A DNA stretch of 64,000 nucleotides from Flavobacterium solisilvae (GCF_012911605.1 NZ_JAAMPT010000202.1:62001-126000); one strand, 5' to 3'. Positions 1 through 8,077 are shown, counted from the first letter of the stretch. Notes: generated by a model not told the origin, from the sequence alone. Made by a program: numbers and translations.

Positions 1-379
1 CATGTATGAATTGTGTTCCAAAAAGTTCTTTATTTCTTGTTAATTGAGCATTTTTTGCATCAATTTCAGCTTTCTTTACTAGAATATCTTTTTTGAAATC
101 TTCATATCTGATACCAACAGCCGCAAACTTTTTTTCAAATTCATCTTTATTATCTAGTTGATTGATTTCGCTTTTTAAAGCAGTTGTTTTGTTGTCGAAT
201 TCCTTTTCAATTTCATTCCATTTAGAAACTATTTCATCAGATTTTTCAAGAGTTAAAGAATCTAAATATTTTGAATAGCTTTCTGTAAGTTTTTCAACTT
301 TAACTTGTTGTTCATCTTTACATGAAATCAGTAAAGCTACGATTGAAAATAGGGCAAAGGGTTTTATCAAAATTTTCAT
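1..379 (-). CDS. Lipoprotein with coiled-coil region, 3' end outside window
   Basis: The reading frame starts at an ATG whose complement is at 377-379 and stays open to the window edge (126 codons), so the C-terminus is missing. The N-terminus is a lipoprotein signal (MKILIKPFALF, then a lipobox ending LLISC-K at about residue 20), so the product should be anchored in the outer or inner membrane. The rest is rich in Lys, Glu, Asp and Gln and looks helical or coiled-coil, with no catalytic motif. It is the last visible gene of a minus-strand run, 12 bp after the broken beta-barrel gene. I do not recognise a named family and infer only an envelope-stress-associated lipoprotein from context. Confidence 0.75.
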   Translation of the reverse strand, partial: MKILIKPFALFSIVALLISCKDEQQVKVEKLTESYSKYLDSLTLEKSDEIVSKWNEIEKEFDNKTTALKSEINQLDNKDEFEKKFAAVGIRYEDFKKDILVKKAEIDAKNAQLTRNKELFGTQFIH

Positions 380-391
380 GATTTTTATTTT

Positions 392-928
392 TTAAAGTTT
401 AAATCCGTAGGCAATTCTCAACGATATAAGTCCTAAACCTTCTTTGATAGTATTATTTTTTTCTACAGGAAAATCGTTGAAGTGATCGTATCTTAAAGAA
501 ATATCAATTTTATCGGTTGCATATCCAATAGTTGGACTTAACATCAATGAGGTTTTATCATATCAATTTGTTACTGCAAATGCCGCTCCAACTTCTCCCA
601 TTAAATATAATTGGTCTTTTAATACGAATGCTTTAAAACCAGCTTTTGCAGGAATATAACCTAAGTCATTATCACCTCCAGAAACAAACATGTTGCTAAA
701 ACCAGTTGTAAAGGTTAATGAATATTTTTTTGATAAATCATATTGTAGTCTCGCATCTGCGCCAAGGTTAAAATCATATGGATCATCAGTTGGAACACCA
801 GCGTTAATTCCTATCCCAAGCCTAAAGCCTTGATCATATTTTTCTTGTTCTTGAGCTGTTGTGAAAATTGAAAACAATAACATTGTTAATGTTCCAATAA
901 ATGTTTTTTTGATTGCTAAATTTTTCAT
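392..928 (-). pseudogene. Outer-membrane beta-barrel protein interrupted by in-frame TGA
   Basis: From the ATG at 926-928 the frame codes a signal peptide (MKNLAIKKTF to about TTAQ) and amphipathic strands typical of a small porin-like barrel. It meets a TGA at 563-565 after 121 codons. The same frame then continues without another stop for 56 codons, with strand-like residues (PTIGYATDKIDISLRYDH) and an end in GFKL at 392, as barrels of this size do. The total of about 178 residues suits the family better than 121. One base change (for example TGG to TGA, giving Trp) would restore it. It lies between the 107-residue protein gene and the edge lipoprotein. Either it is a recent nonsense mutation or a sequencing error. 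Confidence 0.75.
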
Positions 929-946
929 GGATTATTTTTTTTAGTT

Positions 947-1270
947 TTAATTTATTTTTTTTGATATGAAGTTAGTAACTGCATACTGCAAGGTATATCC
1001 AGCTATTTTCTTAAAGATATTTGTTGTGTCTCCAATTAAAAATTTTCTAGAAATATAGCCAGAGGCAACACTGGTTAATGAGTTAATCAGATTTGTTTTT
1101 GTTTCTGGTGTATTGAAATCTTTTAGAGTTTTATTTAATAGATTAACAGGTTTAATACTTTCAAATAATGAATCTAATTGGTTTTTTACATCAAGAAGTT
1201 CTTCTTTTTGTTTTTGTTCTAGAAGGTCAATAGCATTACTAAGCTTTTGAGTTGGAGTTAGTGTTCTCAT
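947..1270 (-). CDS. Small helical protein of stress operon, unknown function
   Basis: This codes 107 residues without a clear signal peptide. The first half (residues 1-60) is charged and helical with a Gln/Lys/Glu-rich segment. The second half (about 60-107) is more hydrophobic (SVASGYISRKFLIGD, YTLQYAVTNFISKK) and could be an amphipathic or membrane-associated helix. The gene overlaps the end of the holin-like gene by 32 bp, so the two are probably translated together. I do not recognise a family by motif. Its place behind holin-like and YtxH genes suggests a role in the same envelope function, which is inference. Confidence 0.75.
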   Translation of the reverse strand: MRTLTPTQKLSNAIDLLEQKQKEELLDVKNQLDSLFESIKPVNLLNKTLKDFNTPETKTNLINSLTSVASGYISRKFLIGDTTNIFKKIAGYTLQYAVTNFISKKIN

Positions 1271-1655
1271 GGTTTGTATGATTATTGTTTTCTAATACTT
1301 CATCTAAATCAATTTTTTTTAACATTTTGGTAATAATCATGTTACTTAATGGGATTTTCATTAATTTATTTCTTTTGAAGTAAACAACTGTACCTATAAT
1401 GAGATAAAGGGTTGATACAATGATGAAACCTAGATAATGTTCATTAAGTATTTTACCAATGTAAAGACTAACTCCAATATTTATAAAAAGAGTAAACATT
1501 GAAAAAATTATAAAAATTACTATGTTTGAAGTCAGTGATGATAGAACGTCTGCTGATTTTTCTACAGCATTTAGTTTGATAAGATCAATACTTGTATTAG
1601 TATATTTTTCTATTTTATCAATTAGTAAATCTTTATTTTTTGCAAATGTTTCCAT
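1239..1655 (-). CDS. Phage_holin_3_6 / PF07332-like membrane protein
   Basis: This 138-residue protein has an N-terminal amphipathic helix (about 1-45), two hydrophobic segments (about 46-70 and 76-95) in a hairpin, and a polar tail ending in Asn/His/Ser repeats. This layout matches the holin superfamily III / DUF1469-type proteins that in Bacteroidota usually accompany YtxH and CsbD stress genes. There are no phage genes nearby, so lysis is unlikely. It overlaps the next gene by 32 bp and follows the YtxH gene by 10 bp, all in one operon. Family assignment is from topology and context. Confidence 0.7.
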   Translation of the reverse strand: METFAKNKDLLIDKIEKYTNTSIDLIKLNAVEKSADVLSSLTSNIVIFIIFSMFTLFINIGVSLYIGKILNEHYLGFIIVSTLYLIIGTVVYFKRNKLMKIPLSNMIITKMLKKIDLDEVLENNNHTNHENTNSNSKA

Positions 1656-1665
1656 GATAAAAAAG

Positions 1666-1962
1666 TTATAAAACGGACTTGTTAATATCCTTTAAGTTTT
1701 CAAGATTTGTTTTTTCTTCTTTGATTTTTTGTTCAGCTTCAGCAATTAAATCTTGAGCTTCATCTTTAAAACCTTCTACTGATTTTGAAATTTTATCAGT
1801 CAATTTTGAAAGAGAGTCTTTAAAGTTGTCTTTCAAATCATTTCCTTTATCAGCGATTTTCTTTCTAGTTTCGCTACCTTTTGCTGGAGCAAATAATATT
1901 CCTAAAGCAGCACCAACTGCAACTCCACCAAGAATTCCTAATAATACATTGTTGTTTTTCAT
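1666..1962 (-). CDS. YtxH domain-containing protein
   Basis: This 98-residue protein begins with a glycine-rich transmembrane segment (residues 6-25, LLGILGGVAVGAALGILFAP) followed by KGSETRKKIADKG and a long Lys/Asp/Glu amphipathic helix. That is the standard YtxH/gas-vesicle-GvpP-like pattern, in which a single membrane anchor carries a cytoplasmic coiled-coil. YtxH proteins are general-stress proteins in Bacillus and are widespread in Bacteroidota. The gene sits between the Lmo0937-type and the holin-like genes, 10-20 bp from each, within the stress operon. Confidence 0.9.
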   Translation of the reverse strand: MKNNNVLLGILGGVAVGAALGILFAPAKGSETRKKIADKGNDLKDNFKDSLSKLTDKISKSVEGFKDEAQDLIAEAEQKIKEEKTNLENLKDINKSVL

Positions 1963-1981
1963 GATTTCTATTTTTTATTGG

Positions 1982-2134
1982 TTAAATTCCTTTTCCTTTG
2001 ATTAATCTTAATAGAATAGCAATTACTGCAATTACTAATAAGATATGAATAATGTTACCTGCGCTATATACAAAGAAACCAAGTGCCCAAAGTATAACAA
2101 GTATAACTGCGATTGTGTATAATAAATTTTGCAT
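1982..2134 (-). CDS. Lmo0937-type mini membrane protein
   Basis: This 50-residue protein (ATG complement at 2132-2134, TAA at 1982-1984) is almost entirely membrane-embedded. MQNLLYTIAVILVILWALG starts the first of two short hydrophobic helices, separated by FFVYSAGN, and the tail ends in LLRLIKGKGI. Length, the opening LLYTIAVILVILWA and the basic tail match the Lmo0937 family of tiny stress-associated membrane proteins. It lies 19 bp upstream of the YtxH gene and 26 bp behind the beta-barrel gene, with no terminator between, so it belongs to the same transcript. Confidence 0.85.
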   Translation of the reverse strand: MQNLLYTIAVILVILWALGFFVYSAGNIIHILLVIAVIAILLRLIKGKGI

Positions 2135-2160
2135 GACGTATTTTTTTTAAAAGATTAGTA

Positions 2161-2820
2161 TTAAAATTTGATTGTTGCGTAAACGCTTAATGAACTGTTT
2201 TTACCCTCTGGAAAAGTATATGATTGACCTAAAAATGATCTTTCTTTTCCCACTGTTTGGAGACCATAATTATAACGTGCTCCAATTCCAAAACTATCGA
2301 ATTCAATTCCAAGTCCAACTGCTAAACCATAGTCAAACTTATTTAAGTCATCGTTATCAATTTCTTCTTCGAAATTAAAACTACCACCATCAGTTTCATT
2401 AGAAATTTTTGCATCAACTAAATAAGCAAAGTATGGTCCGAAATGAATGTTGAAGTTATCAGTTAGGTTAGCTCTAAGTAAAACTGGTGCTTCAATATAG
2501 TTTAATCTAAATTTTCCTGTACCTGATGCAAAAGCGTTGTCATAAGTTAGTTCTGCACCTTTTACTGAGTAAAGAAGTTCTGGTTGAAGAGATAAACTTG
2601 ATGAAATAGGTAATTCCAGAAATAAACCGGCATTAAAACCTATCAATCCATTTTCATCATCAACATCTTCAGTATATAAATTTGATAAGTTCAATCCACC
2701 TTTAAAACCAAAATTGGCTCCTGTTTTTGATGTTGAATCTTTTGTATCTTGCGCATTTGCTGTTAAGGAAGTTCCTAAAGCTAAAATTAAGACTGCTGCT
2801 ATTTTTTTAAACTTTTTCAT
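2161..2820 (-). CDS. Outer-membrane beta-barrel (OMP_b-brl_2, porin-like) protein
   Basis: This 219-residue protein has a signal peptide (about 1-23, ending NAQ) followed by FGFKGGLNLSNLYTED, the opening of the PF13568-type eight-stranded barrel. Alternating strand residues continue to a C-terminal VYATIKF ending in Phe, the usual barrel signal. It is intact, unlike the broken barrel gene at 392-928 in the same operon. It lies 38 bp behind the small secreted protein gene. These barrels are common, mostly uncharacterised outer-membrane proteins of Bacteroidota; no transport function can be read from the sequence. Confidence 0.9.
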   Translation of the reverse strand: MKKFKKIAAVLILALGTSLTANAQDTKDSTSKTGANFGFKGGLNLSNLYTEDVDDENGLIGFNAGLFLELPISSSLSLQPELLYSVKGAELTYDNAFASGTGKFRLNYIEAPVLLRANLTDNFNIHFGPYFAYLVDAKISNETDGGSFNFEEEIDNDDLNKFDYGLAVGLGIEFDSFGIGARYNYGLQTVGKERSFLGQSYTFPEGKNSSLSVYATIKF

Positions 2821-2858
2821 AATAGACTTTTTTAAATTTTACTAAATTGATTTAATTT

Positions 2859-3137
2859 TTATTTGTATGTTTTAATAATCTTAGAACTTACAACGTCATT
2901 TGTTGACATTAGTTTTATTGTTTTTTTTGCACTTTCAATTGAGTTTGTATAACCACTTGCAACTCCATGCTTAGATTTTATTTCCCAGAAGAAAAGAGGT
3001 TGCTGTACTTTATTTACAATTTCAATTCGTTTTTGTTCTGAGATATTTATTTTTTGTTTTTCTTTTATTTCGCCATCATTATTTGCATTTGCAAATGAAC
3101 TGATAACTAATGCGAGGGTTAAAATACTTGTTTTCAT
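2859..3137 (-). CDS. Small secreted protein, first gene of stress operon
   Basis: This codes 92 residues with a signal peptide (about 1-18, cleavage near FANAN). The mature part has two pieces: a charged linker and a compact segment (FFWEIKSKHGVASGYTNSIE, then SAKKTIKLMSTND) resembling small alpha/beta domains of unknown function. I do not recognise a family. It is the first gene behind promoter P1 (3169-3224), and about 30 bp separate the -7 box from its ATG. Its position as the leader gene of the envelope run suggests a periplasmic role, which is inference. Confidence 0.75.
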   Translation of the reverse strand: MKTSILTLALVISSFANANNDGEIKEKQKINISEQKRIEIVNKVQQPLFFWEIKSKHGVASGYTNSIESAKKTIKLMSTNDVVSSKIIKTYK

Positions 3138-3168
3138 AATTCTATTTTTTTATTTCATTTTGATGTTA

Positions 3169-3224
3169 CAAAGATTTAATTTAAGTTCTATTTGCTTGTT
3201 ACATCATTATTACTACTTGTTATA
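3169..3224 (-). promoter_or_regulatory. Set A promoter P1: direct repeats 21 bp apart plus fixed -7 TTTG
   Basis: Read on the minus strand, TATAACAA (3224-3217) is followed exactly 21 bp later by TGTAACAA (3203-3196). The TTTG of a -7-like box (AATCTTTG) then lies at 3172-3169. The same spacing occurs at P2, P3 and P4. It drives the gene starting at 3137 and probably the operon down to the window edge. There is no -33 TTG at the usual place, which suits an activator-dependent promoter. Confidence 0.7.
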
Positions 3225-3251
3225 TAATTTCAATTTTGCTAAATTTTTATT

Positions 3252-3701
3252 TTAATTGATTGCTATTTGCTCTGTTTCTAAATCATTTCCTATCATGTTT
3301 TCAGCTGGTCTTTTTATTCTGCCTTTTGAATTGTATGGAAATTTTTTTGAATGAATTTTGATCATTGTTTCTGGATTATCTCCATCATAATCTGTAATTT
3401 GTACTTTTTCATTTTTAAAAATCGAATATCCACCATAATTTGTTGGAAGAATATCTGAAGTATACCATTGACCATTTTCTTGGAAATAATAAACTTTTTC
3501 TTTTAAGTCATAATAAGCTTGCATGTTCGGGAAATAATGATAGCGTATTGTGCAACCTGTAGATTTGCTTACATTCAATTTTGTTTCTTTTTTTGAAACT
3601 GGTTCAGTATCATTTTTTAGAACATTAGTTTCAACATTTGATGACCAAGCTGTTGACATTTCAACTAAAGAAAGCGCAACAATAAAAAGTATCTTTTTCA
3701 T
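3252..3701 (-). CDS. Secreted protein of unknown function, Set A regulated
   Basis: This 149-residue protein has a signal peptide (about 1-21). After a low-complexity linker (about 25-45) comes TGCTIRYHYFPNMQAYYDLK, then VYYFQENGQWYTSDILP and YGGYSIFKNEKVQI, an aromatic-rich beta segment. The C-terminus is basic (KKFPYNSKGRIKRP) then acidic. I do not recognise a named family. It is preceded by two tandem promoters of the same architecture (P2 and P3) and followed within about 30 bp by the upstream end of P1, so it is likely induced together with the stress operon. Confidence 0.75.
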   Translation of the reverse strand: MKKILFIVALSLVEMSTAWSSNVETNVLKNDTEPVSKKETKLNVSKSTGCTIRYHYFPNMQAYYDLKEKVYYFQENGQWYTSDILPTNYGGYSIFKNEKVQITDYDGDNPETMIKIHSKKFPYNSKGRIKRPAENMIGNDLETEQIAIN

Positions 3702-3739
3702 AGCAATTTTTTTTATTAGGTTATCTTTTTTTTACATTA

Positions 3740-3795
3740 CAAAGTTGCAATCAAGTCGAGAAATTTATGTTACAACTTTATTTTAGTTTGTTATA
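3740..3795 (-). promoter_or_regulatory. Set A promoter P2
   Basis: On the minus strand TATAACAA (3795-3788) and TGTAACAT (3774-3767) are 21 bp apart, and the -7-like box CAACTTTG has its TTTG at 3743-3740. The geometry is identical to P1, P3 and P4. The box ends 38 bp before the start codon of the secreted protein gene at 3701. Confidence 0.7.
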
Positions 3796-3850
3796 TAATT
3801 CTCATTTTTAATTTCTATGTGATTGAAAATGTTAGTATTAATTAACATTA

Positions 3851-3906
3851 CAAAGATGCGACGCCTTTATGCTAAATCTTTTATATCATTTTTTTTACTT
3901 GTTATA
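3851..3906 (-). promoter_or_regulatory. Set A promoter P3, no gene of its own
   Basis: On the minus strand TATAACAA (3906-3899) and a weaker TATAAAAG (3885-3878) are 21 bp apart, with CATCTTTG placing TTTG at 3854-3851. The distances equal those of P1, P2 and P4. The next element downstream is P2, with no coding frame between, so P3 either is a second promoter for the 3252 gene or marks a lost gene. Confidence 0.6.
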
Positions 3907-4000
3907 GAATTACAATGTTGAGCTGTTTTTAAAGGATTTTAATGTTTATTTATTCTTTTGTGGAATTGAAAATTATGACTTCATTTATTTTTCTTGACAT

Positions 4001-4039
4001 AAAAAAAAGTCCATTAAAACAACTTGTTTTAATGGACTT
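4001..4039 (-). terminator. Rho-independent terminator of EEP gene operon
   Basis: AAGTCCATTAAAAC (4007-4020) and GTTTTAATGGACTT (4026-4039) form a perfect 14-bp stem with loop AACTT. On the minus strand a U-tract (complement of 4001-4008) follows. It lies about 110 bp behind the stop of the EEP hydrolase gene. Confidence 0.85.
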
Positions 4040-4151
4040 CAATGAAGTATCATATTGTATAAATTATCTGTTTAATTATTCAATAGAAACTTCTCGATGG
4101 ATTCTGAAATTTTAATTAGTTATGAAAATTTGTATATTGAATAAAATGATA

Positions 4152-5210
4152 TTATTCTCTGTTTCCTTCTTCTTTAATTCCTTCTTTGATATAATCATCA
4201 ATAATATCTTTTTCGTGAGTTTCGATATTACTAACTTCTTCTTCTTGAATGTCGTTTTTATGATCAATCCAAAACTCAGCCCAGATTGGAAAGTGATCAG
4301 AGCCAAAAGCTTCTAACTTTTTTATGTTTTTAACAAAAATTTCTGCAGTATGAAATATATGATCAATAGGTATTCTCATGAACCAATATTTGGCATGAAA
4401 GGTAGAAATTAAACCTCTTCCAATTCTAGGATCTATTAGATTTCCACTTTTCATAAATAGTGTAGTACTTTTTGCCCAGCCAACATTATTTAAATCTCCA
4501 ATAACAATGGATGGTTTGTTAAGCTCATTCAATCTTTTTGCTACACTTAATAGTTCACCATCGCGTTCTTTTGAATTTGTTTCCTCTGTTGGGCTTGGCG
4601 GCGGCGGATGAACTACAAATAATACAAAATGATATCCTTCTTTCAAATGAAAGTGAACTTCTAGGCTTGGAATGTCATCTGCAACAAAGTAATGTTCTTT
4701 GATGTCACTCAATGGTAGTTTAGAATATAAATGCATTCCATAAGTATTCTCCAGTGTAACTTTATGGTTATAGGGATAATTTTTTTCAAGACTCCTATTA
4801 GCAATTTCCCAATCTGAATTACTTTCTAGTGTTATGAAAATATCAGGATTATTAGTAGAAATTAAATTTTGAAATTTAGTATAATTAGTATTGAATTGAT
4901 AAACATTTGCTGATAGAATTGATATGGTAGCAGATGCATCTTTCGATTTTTTTTTGTCGGGTAAACTATATAAAAACGTATATTTAATTATTGTTTTTGC
5001 ATGAAAAATAATAATTAAGACAAGTGTTGTATTGAATAAAGGATTAACTGTTTGATAATTTATCATGCCAATAGCAATTAAAATTATTGATAGATATAAT
5101 ACATGTACTTTTAAAAAATCACCTAATCGAAAAAACCAATGTTGATTTTTTAACATTGGTAAAAAGGTTAGTAATAATACAAGTAAAAATAATATATGGA
5201 ATAAAATCAT
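4152..5210 (-). CDS. Membrane-anchored endonuclease/exonuclease/phosphatase (EEP) family protein
   Basis: This 352-residue protein has N-terminal membrane helices (residues about 1-18, 35-50 and 58-80), then an EEP fold. Visible catalytic motifs are SANVYQFN (about 99), TLESNSDWE (Glu, about 128), VVHPPPP, VIGDLNN (about 238) and the terminal GSDHFP (about 304). These fit the metal-dependent DNase-I-like superfamily, which cleaves phosphodiesters in nucleic acids, lipids or inositides; the substrate cannot be read here. The acidic tail (about 320-352) is low complexity. It is the last gene of the AI-2E/AraC/response-regulator/kinase operon and is followed by a strong terminator. Confidence 0.85.
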   Translation of the reverse strand: MILFHILFLLVLLLTFLPMLKNQHWFFRLGDFLKVHVLYLSIILIAIGMINYQTVNPLFNTTLVLIIIFHAKTIIKYTFLYSLPDKKKSKDASATISILSANVYQFNTNYTKFQNLISTNNPDIFITLESNSDWEIANRSLEKNYPYNHKVTLENTYGMHLYSKLPLSDIKEHYFVADDIPSLEVHFHLKEGYHFVLFVVHPPPPSPTEETNSKERDGELLSVAKRLNELNKPSIVIGDLNNVGWAKSTTLFMKSGNLIDPRIGRGLISTFHAKYWFMRIPIDHIFHTAEIFVKNIKKLEAFGSDHFPIWAEFWIDHKNDIQEEEVSNIETHEKDIIDDYIKEGIKEEGNRE

Positions 5211-5255
5211 TAAGTATGAGTTTTATATTATTTGTTAGAATAGTTACTTTTTAAA

Positions 5256-7040
5256 TTAAATAATTGGTAAATAGATAGTGAATTTAGCTCCGTTATTCGG
5301 TTTACCATCAGCATAAATAAAGCCTTTGTGATTATCAACAATTTTTTTACAAATTGCAAGTCCTATTCCAGTACCACTATATTCGTCTTTGTTATGAAGT
5401 CTATTAAATAGCATAAAAATTCGTTCAGAATACTGTGGATCAAATCCAATTCCATTATCTGTAAATGTAATTTTGTAAAATTTGGATTTATCGTTGAAAG
5501 GAATTTTATTTTCATTTTTTGCTTCAACCTTTTTGACTTTTATATCAATTTTTGGAGGAATATTTTCTTTGCTATATTTTAAAGAGTTATTAATAAGGTT
5601 GGTAAACAACTGCTGTATTTGAAAAGGTATAACATTCAAATGAGGTAGAGAATCACTTGTAATAATTGCCTTTTTGTCTTCAATAATTTGAGTAAGTTCA
5701 AGTTTTGAGTTTTCTAATAGTTCATTTAAACAGGTTGATACAAAAACTTTTTCAGCTTTATTTGTTCTAGAAAATTGCAATAAATCATCAATTAAAAGAC
5801 GCATTCTTTCTGATGAGTCTTTAATTTTTATTAAATATTGTTTACCATTTTCTGAAAGAGAATTTATTTCTTTATCAATTAATCTAGATATAAATGTTTG
5901 AATTTTTCTCAGTGGTTCTTGTAAATCATGACTTGCAACATAGTTGAATGCTTGAAGTTCTTTATTGTTTGCTTCTAATTCTCTATTTCGGTCTTCTAAA
6001 TTTTTGTTTGTTTGAATTTCTTCAGTAACATCTGTAGTAGTACCTATTAGTATTTTTTCATTTTTAGTGTTTACAAATGAATTTGCAATATTTTTTATAA
6101 AAATAGTTTCACCATTTTTCTTTTCAACTCGGTAGATAATAGTAGGTAAATGACCTTCAACAATCATTTTTTCCGCAGCTTGTTTTAGTGTTTCTAAATC
6201 TTCTGGATGAACAAACTTCTCAAAATAACTTTCTAAAGTTGGTTTAAATTCCTCTGGTTCATAACCTAATAATCTAAATTTATTGTCTGAAAAAATGAAT
6301 TCATTTGTGACTAAATTTAAATGCCAAGTTCCAGATTTTCCAACTATTTCTGCAAGTTTGTTTGTTTCGTTCTTTAAATCAAGAATTTCGTTGTTTGTTT
6401 GAAGTTCTTGTAAATCTCTACTTATTTTAACAAAAGCTAAACTTATTATTGCTATAGTAACAAACAAAGTTATATAAATAAATTTAGGAGTAAAGTTTAT
6501 CAGACTATCATTTTTTTTATCTCTTGATTCTAAAAGCTTGTTTTCAATGGCTAGCATTTCATTAATTTTAAATGAAATTTGTTCCATTATTTTTTTACCT
6601 TTTAATAAATTTTCTTTCAATTCATCTTGTGTAAAAGATGAATTATTATTTAATCCATAATCAACTATTTTGAATTTTTCGATACAAAGTTTTTCTATTG
6701 TATCAATTAATTTTTTCTGTTTTGGGTTATCAGATGTTATTTTTTTTAGATAATCTATGTTATGTTTTATAATTAATTTTGAAAAATTAATTTGAGTAGG
6801 AAGTTTTTTATTTTTAGTCAATAGATAATTCCTTCTTTCTATTTCTAAATCTTTTATAGTTGTATATAATTGTTCAATTTCTATTGTAACTTTATATGAA
6901 TGAGCAACCATTTCTGAGGAAACTGTAACCGAGTCCATATGACGATAGGTCAATGCAGAAACAAAAAGCATTATAAAAATAGCAAGAACAAATACGATTT
7001 TTAAAAAAAGTGGTGATTTATGTATTGACAAAATTTTCAT
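5256..7040 (-). CDS. CHASE3-PAS sensor histidine kinase
   Basis: This 594-residue protein has TM1 (about 11-30), a periplasmic CHASE3-like helical domain (about 35-180, with LEIERRNYLLTKN), TM2 (about 186-205), a PAS domain (about 230-345), HisKA with phospho-acceptor His371 in SHDLQEPLRKIQTF, and HATPase_c with NNSLKYS, DNGIGFDP and GTGIGLAICKK. The organisation resembles Cph1/bacteriophytochrome-type kinases without the chromophore domain. The gene begins 2 bp after the stop of the single-domain response regulator, its likely partner. It may work with the AraC-type protein two genes upstream. The sensed signal is unknown. Confidence 0.92.
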   Translation of the reverse strand: MKILSIHKSPLFLKIVFVLAIFIMLFVSALTYRHMDSVTVSSEMVAHSYKVTIEIEQLYTTIKDLEIERRNYLLTKNKKLPTQINFSKLIIKHNIDYLKKITSDNPKQKKLIDTIEKLCIEKFKIVDYGLNNNSSFTQDELKENLLKGKKIMEQISFKINEMLAIENKLLESRDKKNDSLINFTPKFIYITLFVTIAIISLAFVKISRDLQELQTNNEILDLKNETNKLAEIVGKSGTWHLNLVTNEFIFSDNKFRLLGYEPEEFKPTLESYFEKFVHPEDLETLKQAAEKMIVEGHLPTIIYRVEKKNGETIFIKNIANSFVNTKNEKILIGTTTDVTEEIQTNKNLEDRNRELEANNKELQAFNYVASHDLQEPLRKIQTFISRLIDKEINSLSENGKQYLIKIKDSSERMRLLIDDLLQFSRTNKAEKVFVSTCLNELLENSKLELTQIIEDKKAIITSDSLPHLNVIPFQIQQLFTNLINNSLKYSKENIPPKIDIKVKKVEAKNENKIPFNDKSKFYKITFTDNGIGFDPQYSERIFMLFNRLHNKDEYSGTGIGLAICKKIVDNHKGFIYADGKPNNGAKFTIYLPII

Positions 7041-7042
7041 AA

Positions 7043-7489
7043 CTACATTCTAAGTAAAAAGTTATCTTTATTTAATCCAGAAGTATGATATTGCCAATTA
7101 ATTGTAACTACATCTGATAAAACTTTCTTTAGAGTGTTAAAGTCATTTGGTTTTTTTATGTAGATATTAGCACCGTTGACAAAAGTCTCTTCAATATGTT
7201 CTTCAGATGAAGAGGTTGAATAAATTGCTATAGCAATATCATCAAATCGTTTATTGGCTTTAATTTCGTGAAGACATTCTATTCCGTTCTTTTTTGGCAT
7301 GTTCAAATCTAAAAAAAGCACATGAGGTAAAACAGCATTTTCAGTCATTAAATAATTCATTAGTTCAACACCATCATTAAAGGTTTGAACTTTAGTTTTC
7401 ATTTTAAGTTCATCAAATGCATCAGTAAAAAACATTCTATCATCTTCATCATCATCAGCTAATATAATGTGGATATAATCTTTTTCCAT
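7043..7489 (-). CDS. Single-domain (Rcp1-like) response regulator
   Basis: This 148-residue receiver domain has no output domain. It shows the acidic pocket (LADDDEDD, residues 10-16), the phospho-acceptor Asp in LFLDLNMP (about 61), the switch Ser/Thr in YSTSSS (about 91) and Lys in IKKP (about 112). The DDDEDD start, the LNMP motif and length match Rcp1-type regulators that pair with PAS/phytochrome-like kinases. It lies directly upstream of the CHASE3-PAS kinase (2-bp gap) and behind the AraC-type gene, so it likely relays phosphate or modulates a partner protein. No DNA-binding part is present. Confidence 0.93.
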   Translation of the reverse strand: MEKDYIHIILADDDEDDRMFFTDAFDELKMKTKVQTFNDGVELMNYLMTENAVLPHVLFLDLNMPKKNGIECLHEIKANKRFDDIAIAIYSTSSSEEHIEETFVNGANIYIKKPNDFNTLKKVLSDVVTINWQYHTSGLNKDNFLLRM

Positions 7490-7510
7490 GAAGTGTAAAT
7501 TTTAGTTAGG

Positions 7511-8062
7511 TTATTGTTTTTTTTCTCTTCGTTTTGAAATTATTCGTTGAAAAGCTGATGGAGTTATTCCGGTTGTATTTTTGAATTGTGTACTCAAATG
7601 TGCAACGCTTGAATAATTTAATCTAAAAGCAATTTCTGTTAAAGATAGTTTATTGTTTAAAATGAGTTGTTTAGCAAATTCAATTTTTTGAATAATAACA
7701 TAATTTTCAATGGAAGTAAAAGTTATATCAGAAAATAGATTTGATAAATAACCATAACTGTGGTTGAGTTTTTCTGCTAAATAAACTGAAACTTTGACAT
7801 TGAGAATTTCTTCTCCATAAACCATTTCGTGTATAGCATCCTTAATTTTTTGAACCAAAACACTTTTTTGATTTTCTATAATTGTTATTCCATACTCTAA
7901 AAATTCTTCTCTTAATTCTTCGATTTTATCTTCCGGAACATTTTCATAAAACTCTATTTCACCAAATCCAAGTATCGAAAATTTATAACCAAAACTCGTT
8001 AATTTGTCTTCAAGAATTTTTTTGGTTAACAGGTTGTAATCAAATTTTAAAAATGCTTTCAT
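7511..8062 (-). CDS. AraC-type transcriptional regulator
   Basis: In this 183-residue protein, residues about 1-70 form a small alpha/beta domain (KAFLKFDYNLLTKKILEDKL, ILGFGEIEFYENV), unlike a cupin. Residues about 75-180 are the two-helix-turn-helix AraC domain (KLSLTEIAFRLNYSSVAHLS, then FKNTTGITPSAFQR). It has no membrane segment. It lies between the AI-2E permease and the response regulator, 15 and 21 bp away. AraC-family proteins bind paired half-sites 21 bp apart in the classical araI1-I2 case, the spacing seen in the Set A promoters that lie on both sides of this operon. That makes it a candidate regulator of them, which is inference. Confidence 0.88.
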   Translation of the reverse strand: MKAFLKFDYNLLTKKILEDKLTSFGYKFSILGFGEIEFYENVPEDKIEELREEFLEYGITIIENQKSVLVQKIKDAIHEMVYGEEILNVKVSVYLAEKLNHSYGYLSNLFSDITFTSIENYVIIQKIEFAKQLILNNKLSLTEIAFRLNYSSVAHLSTQFKNTTGITPSAFQRIISKRREKKQ

Positions 8063-8077
8063 ATAGGTGTAGAATAT

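Larger units (their letters stand above)
3702..4151. other. 450-bp gene-free region with two tandem promoters and a terminator
   Basis: No convincing coding frame is present on either strand. The region holds promoters P2 (3740-3795) and P3 (3851-3906), both firing leftward, and the terminator of the EEP gene (4001-4039). The part between 4040 and 4151 is AT-rich and shows no structure that I can see. Confidence 0.7.

Noticed and set aside
563..565. TGA in the beta-barrel gene as a selenocysteine codon
   Set aside because: No selenocysteine insertion element is evident behind it, the residue is not in a redox motif, and no selenoprotein genes are present. A point mutation or sequence error is simpler.
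1239..1655. Prophage, suggested by the holin-like protein
   Set aside because: No phage structural, integrase or lysis genes are near. This family is a normal companion of YtxH/CsbD stress genes.
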